Shown: piece by piece, positions 1-8,801 of the stretch
How the letters are laid out: every line of letters begins with the position of its first letter
How positions within the stretch are numbered: position 1 is the first letter of the stretch
Source of the DNA: Streptomyces africanus
GTDB taxonomy: Bacteria > Actinomycetota > Actinomycetes > Streptomycetales > Streptomycetaceae
Assembly: GCF_002150735.1 (NCBI RefSeq)
Contig: NZ_MUKA01000001.1
Span: 1-64,000, forward strand
Direction: 5' to 3'
Length of the DNA: 64,000 bases
The notes under the pieces: model-generated
What the model was told of the DNA's origin: nothing
The model's input: the letters and a program-made list of their open reading frames with translations, nothing else
Databases searched by the model: none
Made by a program: the position numbers and the translations under genes

Positions 1-19
1 AGATGTGTATAAGGGCCGG
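1..19. other. Tn5/Nextera mosaic-end-like sequence at the window edge
   Basis: The first 13 bases, AGATGTGTATAAG, equal the start of the 19-bp Tn5 mosaic end used in Nextera libraries; by eye 16 of 19 positions agree. An AT-rich stretch like this is out of place in a GC-rich genome. It most likely marks a contig end with residual adapter rather than native DNA. Confidence 0.7.
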
Positions 20-211
20 TTCCCCCGGGCCGGGGCGGACGTGGGAGTACTGCCGGTGCGGTCCGGGCCACGCACCGGCTCCGAGGGGTGCGGCTCGCGG
101 GCCCCTGCCGGGCCCCGGGGAGAGGGCCGTCTCCGCCCGTCCCCGGCGCTCGCGCGGTCGGCGTGGCCTGGGCGGGCGACTGGAACCGCCGGACGGCCTA
201 GGGTGGGCAGC

Positions 212-706
212 GTGAGTGACGATCGCCGTGTGGCCCCGCTGGCCGTGTTCGACCTGGACAACACCCTCGCCGACACCGCGCACCGGCAGCGGTTCCTGGA
301 GCGCCGGCCGCGGGACTGGGACGGGTTCTTCTCGGCGGCGCCCGAGGACCCGCCGCTCCCGGAGGGCATCGCCCTGGTCAAGGAGAGCGCGCGGGAGTGC
401 GAGATCGTCTACCTCACCGGGCGGCCCGAGCGCTGCCGGCGGGACACGCTCGACTGGCTCGCCGCGCAGGAACTGCCGGAGGGGCGGGTGTACATGCGGC
501 GCGACGCCGACCGCCGGCCCGCCCGGTTCACCAAGCTGGAGATCCTGCGGCGGCTCGCCCGCACCCGCGAGGTCCGCGTCCTCGTGGACGACGACGAACT
601 GGTCTGCGAGGACGCCCGGCGCGCGGGCTTCACCGTCGTACGGGCCGACTGGGCGGCCAGGTCCGCCGAGCTGAAGGCGGCGCAGGAGCGGGAAGGGCGC
701 ACCTGA
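212..706 (+). CDS. HAD-superfamily phosphatase
   Basis: A 164-residue protein. The N-terminal motif DLDNTLAD fits the HAD nucleophile signature DxDxT. YLTGRP in the middle fits motif II, and VDDDE near residue 130 fits the acidic motif IV. This suggests a small magnesium-dependent phosphatase of the polynucleotide-kinase 3'-phosphatase/acid-phosphatase type. The GTG at 212 was chosen because homology starts right after it. The open frame continues upstream to position 5, but that part is low-complexity and shows no conserved motif. The substrate is unknown. The gene stands alone, followed by a convergent dodecin gene. Confidence 0.8.
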   Translation: MSDDRRVAPLAVFDLDNTLADTAHRQRFLERRPRDWDGFFSAAPEDPPLPEGIALVKESARECEIVYLTGRPERCRRDTLDWLAAQELPEGRVYMRRDADRRPARFTKLEILRRLARTREVRVLVDDDELVCEDARRAGFTVVRADWAARSAELKAAQEREGRT

Positions 707-779
707 GGGTTCGCATGGGCAAAAGTGTTCACCTCTGCCGGGCGACTTGCCAGGAGCCGGCCTTGCGCAGGGCCGCTGG

Positions 780-995
780 CTACTCGGACTCCTCCAGCCG
801 GAAGCCCACCTTCAGCCCCACCTGCCAGTGCGCGATCTGCCCGTCCTCGAGCTGCCCGCGCACCTGCGTCACCTCGAACCAGTCCAGGTTGCGCAGCGTC
901 TGCGAGGCCCGGTTGATGCCGTTGCGGATGGCCTCGTCGACGCCGTCGGGGGAGGTGCCGACGATCTCCGTGACCCGGTAGGTGTGGTTCGACAT
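780..995 (-). CDS. Dodecin family flavin-binding protein
   Basis: A 71-residue protein matching the dodecin fold throughout, with the typical opening TYRVTEIVGTS and the RNGINRASQTLRNLDWFEV core including the flavin-stacking Trp. Dodecins form hollow dodecamers that store or buffer riboflavin, FMN or CoA in the cytoplasm. The length is normal for the family. GAGGAG lies just upstream of the ATG. The gene shares its strand with the egt operon but is 125 bp downstream of egtD, so it may be separately transcribed. Confidence 0.92.
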   Translation of the reverse strand: MSNHTYRVTEIVGTSPDGVDEAIRNGINRASQTLRNLDWFEVTQVRGQLEDGQIAHWQVGLKVGFRLEESE

Positions 996-1012
996 GCCGC
1001 TGCTCCTCTTCA

Positions 1013-1033
1013 GTGACGGGTGTCACACGTGAC
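1013..1033. promoter_or_regulatory. Alternating GTGAC/GTCAC inverted repeats upstream of dodecin
   Basis: GTGAC, GTCAC and GTGAC follow each other with 4- and 2-nt spacers (1013-1017, 1022-1026, 1029-1033), giving two overlapping palindromes about 20-40 bp upstream of the dodecin start. This could be an operator. No regulator is recognisable nearby. Confidence 0.3.
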
Positions 1034-1120
1034 TCCACCGTGCCCCAAACGGCGGCGAAGCGCGAGACGTCGCCTCCCGCCCCGCCGCACACGCATGCGA
1101 CAGATGTCAGCGCACCACGC

Positions 1121-2083
1121 TCATCGCACCACGCTCAGCGACAGCGCGAACCGGCCCGCCTCGTCCGTCCACCAGTGGGCCAGGTCCAGCCCCGCCGCGG
1201 ACAGTTCGCCCCGCACACTCTCCTGCCGGAACTTCGCCGACACCTCGGTGCGCAGCTCCTCGCCCGCCGCGAAGTCGACGGCGAGGTCGAGCGCCGGCAC
1301 CTTCACGGTCTGCGCCGTACGGGAGCGCAGCCGCATCTCGATCCACTCGTGCTCGGCGTCCCACAGCGCCACATGGTCGAACGCGGCGAACTCGAAGTCG
1401 GCGCCGAGTTCACGGTTGATCACGGTGAGCACGTTCTTGTTGAACGCGGCCGTCACCCCGGCCGCGTCGTCGTACGCCCGGACCAGCACCTCCTCGTCCT
1501 TGACCAGGTCCGTGCCCAGCAGCAGGGCGTCGCCCGGGGCGAGCAGGGTCCGCACGGACGCCAGGAACGCGGCACGCTCGACGGGCAGCAGGTTGCCGAT
1601 CGTGCCGCCGAGGAACGCCACCAGCCGCGGCCCCGGGGTGTCCGGCAGCGTCAGCTCCGCGGTGAAGTCGGCGATCAGCGCGTGCACGTCGAGCCCCGGC
1701 CGCTCGGCGGCGAGCGCCTGCCCGGCCTGGGTGAGGGCGCTCTCGCTGACGTCGACGGGGACGTAGGTGTGCAGATCCGACAGGGCGTCGAGCAGATGCC
1801 GCGTCTTCTCCGAGGAACCGGAGCCGAGCTCGACCAGGGTCCGGGCCCCGGTCGCCGCGGCGATGTCGCCGGAGCGCGTGAGGAGGATCTCCCGTTCGGC
1901 GCGCGTCGGGTAGTACTCGGGGAGTTCGGTGATCTTCTCGAAGAGGTCGCTGCCGTGCGCGTCGTAGAACCACTTCGGCGGCAGCGTCTTGGGACGGCCG
2001 GTCAGACCCCGGTGGACGTCGGCGCGCAGCGCGGCGTCCGTGGCGTCCTCGGGCAGCGTGCGGGTGAGGCGGAACGGGCTCAC
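1121..2083 (-). CDS. egtD: L-histidine N-alpha-methyltransferase EgtD
   Basis: A 320-residue SAM-dependent enzyme that trimethylates histidine to hercynine, the first committed step of ergothioneine synthesis. The family start FRLTRTLPEDAT, the KWFYDAHGSDLFE region and the SAM-binding LVELGSGSSEKT (about residues 65-76) are clear. The length matches EgtD. The GTG at 2083 was chosen because it overlaps the egtC stop by 4 nt, as expected for translational coupling, and homology begins there. It is the last gene of the egtA-B-C-D operon on the minus strand. Confidence 0.95.
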   Translation of the reverse strand: MSPFRLTRTLPEDATDAALRADVHRGLTGRPKTLPPKWFYDAHGSDLFEKITELPEYYPTRAEREILLTRSGDIAAATGARTLVELGSGSSEKTRHLLDALSDLHTYVPVDVSESALTQAGQALAAERPGLDVHALIADFTAELTLPDTPGPRLVAFLGGTIGNLLPVERAAFLASVRTLLAPGDALLLGTDLVKDEEVLVRAYDDAAGVTAAFNKNVLTVINRELGADFEFAAFDHVALWDAEHEWIEMRLRSRTAQTVKVPALDLAVDFAAGEELRTEVSAKFRQESVRGELSAAGLDLAHWWTDEAGRFALSLSVVR

Positions 2084-2871
2084 GTACGGGGCTCCTTGGG
2101 TGAGGCGGGCACGAGGGTGTCGGCCGGCTCCTTCAGCGGCGTGAGCAGCACGTCCGTGCGGCTCGCCGTGAGCAGCGTGCGGTCGGGTACCTCCTGCCAG
2201 TGCGGATCGTCGTCGTAGGGCTCCGAGGCCACGGCGGTGCCGCCGCCGGGCCGGGTGAGATACCAGAGGGTGTCGCCCCAGGCGGTGGCGGTGATGGTGT
2301 CGCCGTCGGTGAGCAGGAGGTTGAGCCGGGAACCGGGCGCGGCGGCGGCGACCTCCAGAACCGTGTCGGCCAGCGCCTGGCCCTGCTCGTCGCCGCTCCT
2401 GAGCCGGGCCAGGACCAGGGCCCACACGAGCGCCGAGTCGTTGCGGGCCTCCAGCGACAGCAGGTCCTGTGGCGGCAGGGTGCGGGACACCGACGCGAGC
2501 GAGCCGGGCCAGCCCTTGACCGCCCCGTTGTGGCTGAACAGCCAGGTCCCCGCCGCGAACGGCGCCGCCGCGGCCTCCGCGTCCGCACCCGACAGCGTCG
2601 CGTCCCGCACCGCGGCGAGCAGTGCCGTGGACCGTACGACCCGGGCCAGATCGGCGAACGACAGGTCCGCCCAGATCGGCCCGGCCCGGCGGTAGCGTGC
2701 CGGCACCGGATCGCCCTCGGCGTACCAGCCCACGCCGAAACCGTCGGCGTTGACCGTCCCGTACTTCTGCCGCCGGGGCGCCCACGACTGCCGGTACAGG
2801 CCGTGCGCGGGCTCCACGAGGAACCGGCCGAGCGGCTCGGCCGGTCCCACGTACGCCACATGGCGGCACAT
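2080..2871 (-). CDS. egtC: Ergothioneine amidohydrolase EgtC
   Basis: A 263-residue class II glutamine-amidotransferase-type hydrolase. The start MCRHVAYVG gives the N-terminal nucleophile Cys2. NADGFGVGWY and FSHNGAVKGW are the conserved Ntn-hydrolase motifs. In ergothioneine synthesis EgtC removes the glutamate from gamma-glutamyl-hercynylcysteine sulfoxide. Its start overlaps the egtB stop by one base (TGATG), and its stop overlaps egtD. Confidence 0.95.
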   Translation of the reverse strand: MCRHVAYVGPAEPLGRFLVEPAHGLYRQSWAPRRQKYGTVNADGFGVGWYAEGDPVPARYRRAGPIWADLSFADLARVVRSTALLAAVRDATLSGADAEAAAAPFAAGTWLFSHNGAVKGWPGSLASVSRTLPPQDLLSLEARNDSALVWALVLARLRSGDEQGQALADTVLEVAAAAPGSRLNLLLTDGDTITATAWGDTLWYLTRPGGGTAVASEPYDDDPHWQEVPDRTLLTASRTDVLLTPLKEPADTLVPASPKEPRT

Positions 2872-4208
2872 CAGACGTCCTCCGAGCGGGCCGTGCGGAA
2901 CCCGGAGAAGATCTGCCGCCGGATCGGGTGGTCCCAGTTGCGGAACGTGCCCCGGCAGGCCACCGCGTCCACGGCGAACGAACCGCCGCGCAGCACCTTG
3001 TAGTCGGACCCGAAGAAGACCTCCGAGTACTCCTTGTACGGGAACGCCCGGAACCCCGGATACGGCAGGAAGTCGCTCGCCGTCCACTCCCACACGTCGC
3101 CGATCAACTGCCGTACCCCGAGCGGCGACTCGCCGGCCGGGTAGCTCCCGGCGGGCGCCGGACGCAGATGCCGCTGGCCGAGGTTGGCGTGCTCGGGCCC
3201 CGGGTCGGCGTCGCCCCACGGGTAGCGCATGGAGCGGTCGCCGGCCGGGTCGTGGCGGGCCGCCTTCTCCCACTCGGCCTCCGTGGGCAGCCGGCGTCCC
3301 GCCCAGCGGGCATAGGCGTCGGCCTCGTACCAGCACACGTGCAGCACCGGCTCGTCCGGCGGGACGACCTCCGTGACGCCGAAGCGCCGCCGCAGCCACT
3401 GCCTGCCGTCCCGCCGCCAGAACAGCGGGGCCGTGAGGGAGTTCCGGCGGATGTGGGCCCAGCCGTCCGCCGTCCACCAGCGCGGGTCGTCGTAGCCGCC
3501 GTCCTCGATGAACGCCTGGTACGCGCCGTTCGTCACCGGCGTGGTGTCGATCCGGAAGGGCGCCACCTCGCGCCGGTGCGCGGGCCGTTCGTTGTCCAGG
3601 GCCCAGGGCTCGTCGGAGGTGCCCATCGTGAACGGGCCGCCCGGGACGAGGACTTCGGCCGGGCCGGTGAACAGCGGCACCGGGTCCGGGTCCGGCGCGG
3701 TCAGCGCCTGCGGGCCCCGGCGCAGCTGATGGGTGATCAGCATGGTCTCGTCGTGCTGCTGTTCGTGCTGCGCGATCATTCCGAAGGCGAACCCCGCCTC
3801 CGTCAGCCGCGTCCCGTGGAACGCGGCCTGCTCCAGCACGTCCAGGGCACGGCCGCGCACCTCGGCCGCGTACGCGCGTGCCTCGGCCGGCGGCAGCAGG
3901 GGCAGCTTCGGCCGCTCGGCCCGCGGATGCTCGAACGCGTCGTAGAGGCCGTCGATCTCGGGCCGTATCGCCTCGTGCCCGGCGACGGCCCGCAGCAGCC
4001 ACTGCTCCTCCTGGTTGCCGATGTGCGCCAGGTCCCACACGAGCGGCGACATCAGCGGCGAGTGCTGCGCGGTCAGGTCGGGGTCCTCGACGCAGCTCGT
4101 CAGCAGGGTGGTGCGGTCGCGGGCGACGACCAGCGAGGCGACCGCGCGCTCGCGCAGCACCTCGGGGTCGGTGGGTTCGGTGTCGACGGCGGGGCTCGTG
4201 TCGGTCAT
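2871..4208 (-). CDS. egtB: Ergothioneine sulfoxide synthase EgtB
   Basis: A 445-residue non-haem iron enzyme that joins hercynine with gamma-glutamylcysteine through an oxygen-dependent C-S bond. The N-terminal half is DinB-like, with WDLAHIGNQEEQW and the iron-binding HEQQHDE motif. The C-terminal half is a formylglycine-generating-enzyme/sulfatase-modifying fold (WEWTASDF, RGGSF, GFR near the end). The length is normal. The ATG at 4208 overlaps the egtA stop in an ATGA arrangement. Confidence 0.95.
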   Translation of the reverse strand: MTDTSPAVDTEPTDPEVLRERAVASLVVARDRTTLLTSCVEDPDLTAQHSPLMSPLVWDLAHIGNQEEQWLLRAVAGHEAIRPEIDGLYDAFEHPRAERPKLPLLPPAEARAYAAEVRGRALDVLEQAAFHGTRLTEAGFAFGMIAQHEQQHDETMLITHQLRRGPQALTAPDPDPVPLFTGPAEVLVPGGPFTMGTSDEPWALDNERPAHRREVAPFRIDTTPVTNGAYQAFIEDGGYDDPRWWTADGWAHIRRNSLTAPLFWRRDGRQWLRRRFGVTEVVPPDEPVLHVCWYEADAYARWAGRRLPTEAEWEKAARHDPAGDRSMRYPWGDADPGPEHANLGQRHLRPAPAGSYPAGESPLGVRQLIGDVWEWTASDFLPYPGFRAFPYKEYSEVFFGSDYKVLRGGSFAVDAVACRGTFRNWDHPIRRQIFSGFRTARSEDV

Positions 4209-5518
4209 GGGCGCGGGTCCTTCCCGTGGGCGCGACCGTCCGTGCCGCGCTGTCGGTCGAGCAGGTCGTCGGCGGGGCAGCGGCCCAGGACGACATAACG
4301 GTCCAGAAAGGCCGTGACGGCCTCGACGACCTCGGGTCCGGCGCCGAGCCGGGGCAGGGCGTCCAGCGCGGCCGTGAAGCACGCGACGGCCACCTCGCGC
4401 AGTTCGGCGTCGGCGAGCCCGCTGCGGGCCGCGTCGACCCACAGCGGGTTGTGCGGCGCGGGCAGCCCCAGGGTGCGCTCGGCCAGCGGCTTCACGGCCC
4501 GGTAGGCGGTCTCGGCGGCCTCCGGGTCGTCGAACAGCGCAGCCGTCACGGCCAGCGGCACGATCCAGCCGTCGTCACCGGGCTGCGCGTCGATCATGCG
4601 CAGTTCGAGGTGGCCGCGCGGCCTGACCGGCGGGAACAGCGTCGTGACGTGGTAGTCGAGGTCCTCCCGCGTGGGCGGCCGGGGGCCGCCCGTGCGGATC
4701 CACTCCCGGAAGGTGAGCCCCTCCGGGACGTCCCAGGGCCCGCCGTCGCGCCGTACGCACATCACGGGGGAGTCCAGCACGTGCCGGGCCCAGGCGTCGC
4801 GCGGGGCGGCGTCCAGGGGCGGTCCGCCCGCCCGGCCGGGGCCGATCCGGGTCCACGTCAGCTGCCGGGTGGACAGCCAGCCGGTCGGCCGGTGACCGGC
4901 GAGCGGGGAGTTGGCGAAGGCGGCCACCAGGACCGCGCCCAGGTGATGGGCCAGCCACCAGCGCCGCACATGGCCGAGGGGCCCCGGCTCCTCGTGGCCG
5001 GCGTCCACGCACACCTGCACGGAGGCCGAGGCGCACATCATGGCGCGGCCGGAGGGGCCGGTGCGGTCGAGGCAGGCCTCCATGGCGTCGTAGCGCGGTT
5101 CGCGCAGGAACCGGCGCGGTTCGTGCCAGGGATCGTGGCCGAGGCCGACCAGCGTGAGGCCGTTGTTGCGCAGGACCGCGCGGACGGCGTCGAGGTCGGC
5201 GGAGACGGTGGCGATGACTTCCGTCAGCGAGGCGGCGGGGAGCGAGCTCAGCTCCAGCTGGCCGCCGGGCTCGACGGTGAGCGCCGACCTCAGGGACAGG
5301 GGCCGCAGTGCGGCGTAGGCCGCGTCGAGTCGTTCGGGTGTGACGGGGAGCTGCGGTGCGCGCAGCTCGTGGACGAGCCATTCCACCTCGACGCCGAGGC
5401 GGCGCGGCGGGCCGGTCTTGAAGCAGATGCCGCGGACCAGAGCTTCGACCTCGGCTTCGGACAGGGCGGGGTGCGGCTGGGTACAGCCACCCGCCGGAGC
5501 AGTGGGCGCATCGGACAT
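4205..5518 (-). CDS. egtA: Glutamate-cysteine ligase EgtA
   Basis: A 437-residue ATP-dependent ligase of the actinobacterial EgtA/GCS2 family, making gamma-glutamylcysteine for EgtB. The motif GVEVEWLVHEL (about residues 42-52), MMCASASVQVCVD and HLELRMID are typical. The ATG at 5518 has AGGAGG 6-7 nt upstream, which decides the start; the frame extends further upstream without support. It is the first gene of the operon. The C-S lyase egtE is not next to it, which is common in Streptomyces, where that gene may lie elsewhere. Confidence 0.93.
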   Translation of the reverse strand: MSDAPTAPAGGCTQPHPALSEAEVEALVRGICFKTGPPRRLGVEVEWLVHELRAPQLPVTPERLDAAYAALRPLSLRSALTVEPGGQLELSSLPAASLTEVIATVSADLDAVRAVLRNNGLTLVGLGHDPWHEPRRFLREPRYDAMEACLDRTGPSGRAMMCASASVQVCVDAGHEEPGPLGHVRRWWLAHHLGAVLVAAFANSPLAGHRPTGWLSTRQLTWTRIGPGRAGGPPLDAAPRDAWARHVLDSPVMCVRRDGGPWDVPEGLTFREWIRTGGPRPPTREDLDYHVTTLFPPVRPRGHLELRMIDAQPGDDGWIVPLAVTAALFDDPEAAETAYRAVKPLAERTLGLPAPHNPLWVDAARSGLADAELREVAVACFTAALDALPRLGAGPEVVEAVTAFLDRYVVLGRCPADDLLDRQRGTDGRAHGKDPRP

Positions 5519-5809
5519 GTCGGGATCCTCCTGAGATTCCACCATGCCACCGGTTCGGGCACTTCGGCGGCCCGAGCCGGGATCACTCGTCCCACCCAAG
5601 TCCCTCGCGTCGCTCGGCACAAGGGGGCGTACCGGGGCGTTCCGGGGCGGTCATCCGGCCTGACCGGGCGTTTCCCGGCGCTTTCCCCGGTGTTCTCCCG
5701 TGGCGAAAACCCCGTTGCACCTGACAGCCGGCATAACCCACGATGCCTACGTGAGCACGACAAGACCGGCCGCGCGGCACGCGGCCACGGCGCACACGGG
5801 GGTGGCGCC
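5519..5809. other. Divergent intergenic region between egtA and the PARG-like gene
   Basis: About 290 bp that must hold promoters for both directions. I see no convincing -35/-10 pair. A 20-codon frame starts with GTG at 5751 and ends in a TGA overlapping the next start at 5810. It could be a leader, but nothing else supports it. Confidence 0.3.
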
Positions 5810-6661
5810 GTGAGCGCGCGCCTGCGCGGTGTCGCACAGCAGACCGAGCAGATCGTGGCGGCGGGGGCCTACCGGGCACCGGACGGGCGCGAGGTGTCGA
5901 TCGCCGACGAGCTGCGGGCCGCGCGTGAGGGCACGCGCATGTACGGTCCGGAACCGGTACCGGTGCGGATGCCCTCCATCCGGGTGACTCGGACGCTGGT
6001 CGAGGTCACGGGCGAGAGCAGCCTGGAGGCCGCCCGCCGGCTCGGCGGACACGTGGCAGTACTGAACTTCGCCTCGGCCCGCAATCCCGGCGGCGGCTAC
6101 CTCAACGGCGCCCAGGCCCAGGAAGAGGCCCTGTGCCGGGCCTCCGCGCTGTACACCTGCCTGCTCCGGGCCCGCGCGTTCTACGACCACCACCGCGCCC
6201 ACCGCGACCCGTTCTACACGGACCGTGTCATCCACTCACCCGCCGTGCCCGTCTTCCGCGACGACCGGGGCCGCCTGCTGGACGCGCCGTACACCGCCGG
6301 CTTCCTGACCTCGGCGGCGCCCAACGCGGGCGTGGTGCTCCGCACGGCACCCGAACGAGTCCCGGAACTGCCGCGGGCCCTGGCCGTCCGCGCCGAACGG
6401 GTCCTGGAGACGGCCGCCGCCCACGGGTACCGGCGCCTGGTGCTGGGCGCCTGGGGATGCGGCGTCTTCCGCAACGACCCGGCGCAGGTCGCCGGGGCGT
6501 TCCGGACACTGCTGCAACCCGGCGGGCGCTTCGCGCAGGCCTTCGAGCACGTGGTGTTCGGGGTGCTGGACCGGACGCCGGACGCCCGGGTGCGGGGCGC
6601 CTTCGAGCAGGCCTTCAGCTCCAGCCGTAGCGCTCCCGCAGCCGGTGCCGGACGAGGTTGA
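5810..6661 (+). CDS. TIGR02452 family microbial PARG-like macrodomain protein
   Basis: A 283-residue protein of the TIGR02452 group. The catalytic signature of microbial-type poly(ADP-ribose) glycohydrolases is present: NPGGGYLNGAQAQEE around residue 90, with the GGG loop and paired glutamates. LGAWGCGVFRNDP near residue 215 is the conserved C-terminal macrodomain motif. It probably hydrolyses ADP-ribose linkages on a protein or nucleic acid in the cytoplasm; the target is unknown. The GTG at 5810 is the likely start. The 3' end overlaps the convergent toxin-like gene by 47 bp. Confidence 0.85.
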   Translation: MSARLRGVAQQTEQIVAAGAYRAPDGREVSIADELRAAREGTRMYGPEPVPVRMPSIRVTRTLVEVTGESSLEAARRLGGHVAVLNFASARNPGGGYLNGAQAQEEALCRASALYTCLLRARAFYDHHRAHRDPFYTDRVIHSPAVPVFRDDRGRLLDAPYTAGFLTSAAPNAGVVLRTAPERVPELPRALAVRAERVLETAAAHGYRRLVLGAWGCGVFRNDPAQVAGAFRTLLQPGGRFAQAFEHVVFGVLDRTPDARVRGAFEQAFSSSRSAPAAGAGRG

Positions 6662-7061
6662 ACCGCATCCTGTCCAGGGCACAGGCCTCCCGGCGCATGC
6701 CGTCCTCGTGCAGCCGCAGCACCCGGTCCACATCGACCCACGACTCGCGGCCCGACCGGTCCCACGGACCACTGCCGATCGGCACCCACTCCCGATCGCC
6801 GTCATGCCGCTTGCTGGACAACTGCACGGCGAGGAACGTCCCCGCCGGCTCGCGGGCGACCACGAGCACCGGGCGGTCCTTGCCGCGCCCGTCGTTCTCC
6901 TCGAAGGGCACCCACGTCCAGACGATCTCGCCGGGGTCGGGATCGCCGTCGTGCGCGGGCGAGTACTCGGTGCGCACCCGGCCCACCTCGCGCGGATCGG
7001 CCTGAGTGGTGGCGGAGGGGCCGGAGCGGCCCGGGACGTTCTCATCGGTAAACGCGGTCAC
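6615..7061 (-). CDS. PemK/MazF-family toxin-like protein
   Basis: A 148-residue protein with the family start GEIVWTWVPFEEND, then the RPVLVVARE strand and the AVQLSSKRHD region of PemK/MazF-like growth inhibitors. No short antitoxin gene lies immediately upstream, so it is a solo copy or a member of the Streptomyces subgroup without a linked partner. Its start is a GTG at 7061. The 3' end overlaps the PARG-like gene on the opposite strand by 47 bp, so the two transcripts would be complementary there. Confidence 0.75.
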   Translation of the reverse strand: MTAFTDENVPGRSGPSATTQADPREVGRVRTEYSPAHDGDPDPGEIVWTWVPFEENDGRGKDRPVLVVAREPAGTFLAVQLSSKRHDGDREWVPIGSGPWDRSGRESWVDVDRVLRLHEDGMRREACALDRMRFNLVRHRLRERYGWS

Positions 7062-7133
7062 GCGGGCACCCTAGACGTTGCTCCCGTGCGCCCGGCCACC
7101 GACCGGTCGCCATGCGGAACCGCGTACGGTCGC

Positions 7134-8561
7134 TCAGGCGGCAGCCGAACGTTCCGTGACCGGCGGGGGCGTGGGCCACTTCTCGTGCCAGCGCAGCTCC
7201 GCCTCCAACTGCGCGGCCACCCGCACCAGAAGCGGTTCGCTGTTCGCCGGGCCGAGCAACTGTGCCCCCACGGGCAGACCGTCCGCCGTGAAACCGGCGG
7301 GCACGTTGACGCCCGGCCAGCCCAGCACGTTCCACGGCCAGGCGTACGGGCAGGCGGCGATCATCGCCCGGTCGGTGGCGAAACCGCTGAGTTCCAGCAG
7401 GGCGCCGATACGGGGCGGGGGAGCGGCGGTGGTGGGCGCGAGGACGACGTCGTACGAGGTGAAGAACCCGCCGATACGACGGTGCAGGACGGCTTCCGCA
7501 CGCCGGGCCGCCCGCAGCGGTGCCCCGTCGAGCAGCCGGCCCAGCCGGGCCGCTCCCAGGGTGCGCCGGTCCAGCAGCGCCGGGAAGGGCGCCTCGGCCA
7601 CCCGCTCGGCGATCCCGGCCGTCGCGCGCGGCACGAAGGTCAGCCCGATCTGCCCGTACGGCGGGTCGGCCTCCTCGACGGTGTGCCCCAACGCCGCCAG
7701 TTGCTCGGCGAGTTCGACGACCCGGGTCCGTACCTGAGGCAGGAGCCGGGCGGGAACGGCCGTGAACGGCGGCTTGAGGGCGAGCGCGATGCGCAGCCGC
7801 CCGGGGTCGCGGCCGACGGCCGCCGACGCGTCGACGGCCGGGGGCCGGTGCGGGTCCAGCGGGTGGTTGCCGCTCGCCGCGTCCAGCAGCAGGGCCGCGT
7901 CGGCGACCGTACGGGCCAGGGTGCCGTTGACGGTGATGCCCTGGAAGGACTCCCCGCGCGGCCAGGTGGAGATACGGCCGCGCTGCGGTTTGATGCCGAC
8001 CAGATGGGTCCACGCGGCCGGGATCCGCACCGAGCCGGCGCCGTCCGAGCCGAGCGCGGCGGGCACCAGTCCGGCGGCGACCGCGGCGGCCGAGCCGCCC
8101 GAGGAACCACCCGGCGTATGGGCCGTGCTCCACGGATTGCGCGTGGCCCCGAAGGCCGGTCCCTCGGTGAAGGGCCACTGCCCGAACTCGCACGTGTTGG
8201 TCTTGCCGATGATCACGGCCCCGGCCGCGCGCAGCCGCCGCACCGCCTCGCCGTCCTCGGCGACCGGCGGGAACTCCCCGCAGCAGCCGAAGGCGGTCGG
8301 CTCACCGGCCACGTCCATGTCGTCCTTCACGGCGACGGGCACCCCGAGCAGCGGCCCCCGCCCGCCCGCGGCGAGCTCCCGGTCGGCGGCCTCGGCCTCG
8401 GCGAGCGCCGCCTCGGCCCGGACGATCCGGAAGGCGTTGATGCTGCCCTGCGTCGCCTCGATCCGCGCCAGCGTCCGCTCGACCAGCGCCCGGGACGTCA
8501 CGTCCCCGGCGGCCAGCGCACGGGCGGTCTCCGCCAGGCCTGCAGCACGGTCGAGCGTCAT
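7134..8561 (-). CDS. Amidase signature family hydrolase
   Basis: A 475-residue amidase-signature enzyme. The Ser-cisSer-Lys triad can be placed: Lys in GVPVAVKDDMD, the Ser pair in the GGSSGGSAAAVAAG stretch, and GSDGAGSVRIPAAW. Family members hydrolyse amides or carbamates; the substrate cannot be told. The ATG at 8561 has GGAGG at good spacing, so I prefer it to the longer open frame. It is divergent from the secreted GH43 gene. Confidence 0.9.
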   Translation of the reverse strand: MTLDRAAGLAETARALAAGDVTSRALVERTLARIEATQGSINAFRIVRAEAALAEAEAADRELAAGGRGPLLGVPVAVKDDMDVAGEPTAFGCCGEFPPVAEDGEAVRRLRAAGAVIIGKTNTCEFGQWPFTEGPAFGATRNPWSTAHTPGGSSGGSAAAVAAGLVPAALGSDGAGSVRIPAAWTHLVGIKPQRGRISTWPRGESFQGITVNGTLARTVADAALLLDAASGNHPLDPHRPPAVDASAAVGRDPGRLRIALALKPPFTAVPARLLPQVRTRVVELAEQLAALGHTVEEADPPYGQIGLTFVPRATAGIAERVAEAPFPALLDRRTLGAARLGRLLDGAPLRAARRAEAVLHRRIGGFFTSYDVVLAPTTAAPPPRIGALLELSGFATDRAMIAACPYAWPWNVLGWPGVNVPAGFTADGLPVGAQLLGPANSEPLLVRVAAQLEAELRWHEKWPTPPPVTERSAAA

Positions 8562-8587
8562 ACGGACACCTCCGGAAGCAACCTCTC

Positions 8588-8599
8588 TACCGAACGGTA
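8588..8599. promoter_or_regulatory. TetR-type operator-like palindrome
   Basis: TACCGAACGGTA is an inverted repeat (TACCG/CGGTA with a 2-nt centre) 27 bp upstream of the amidase ATG. This is the form often bound by TetR-family repressors. No TetR gene is adjacent. Confidence 0.4.
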
Positions 8600-8697
8600 A
8601 CGTCCGATGGCCGGTGGTGGTACGCCGACGACTGGAGTGGACGTTCACCCACGGGCCACTTCTACCTCACTGGGCGCATCCGCTCCTGTTCAAACCA

Positions 8698-8726
8698 TTG
8701 ACGCCCCTGCGCCTCGCCCTTACTTT
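8698..8726 (+). promoter_or_regulatory. Predicted sigma70-type promoter for the GH43 gene
   Basis: TTGACG at 8698-8703 and TACTTT at 8721-8726 are separated by 17 nt, a good housekeeping-type promoter 76 bp upstream of the GH43 start codon and in an otherwise gene-free stretch. Confidence 0.5.
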
Positions 8727-8801
8727 CTGATCCCCCACGTCTGATCGAGTTGCCGAACCTTGTTCGGTATATCGATCCTTGTGTCTCAGGGAGAGCCGCC
8801 C

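Noticed and set aside
409..1092. Long antisense ORFs over the HAD, egt, GH43 and PKS genes
   Set aside because: Expected in GC-rich DNA; they mirror real genes, have no motifs and lack ribosome sites.
5751..5813. 20-codon ORF overlapping the start of the PARG-like gene
   Set aside because: Only a GTG start and a GTGA overlap support it; there is no ribosome site and no recognisable peptide.
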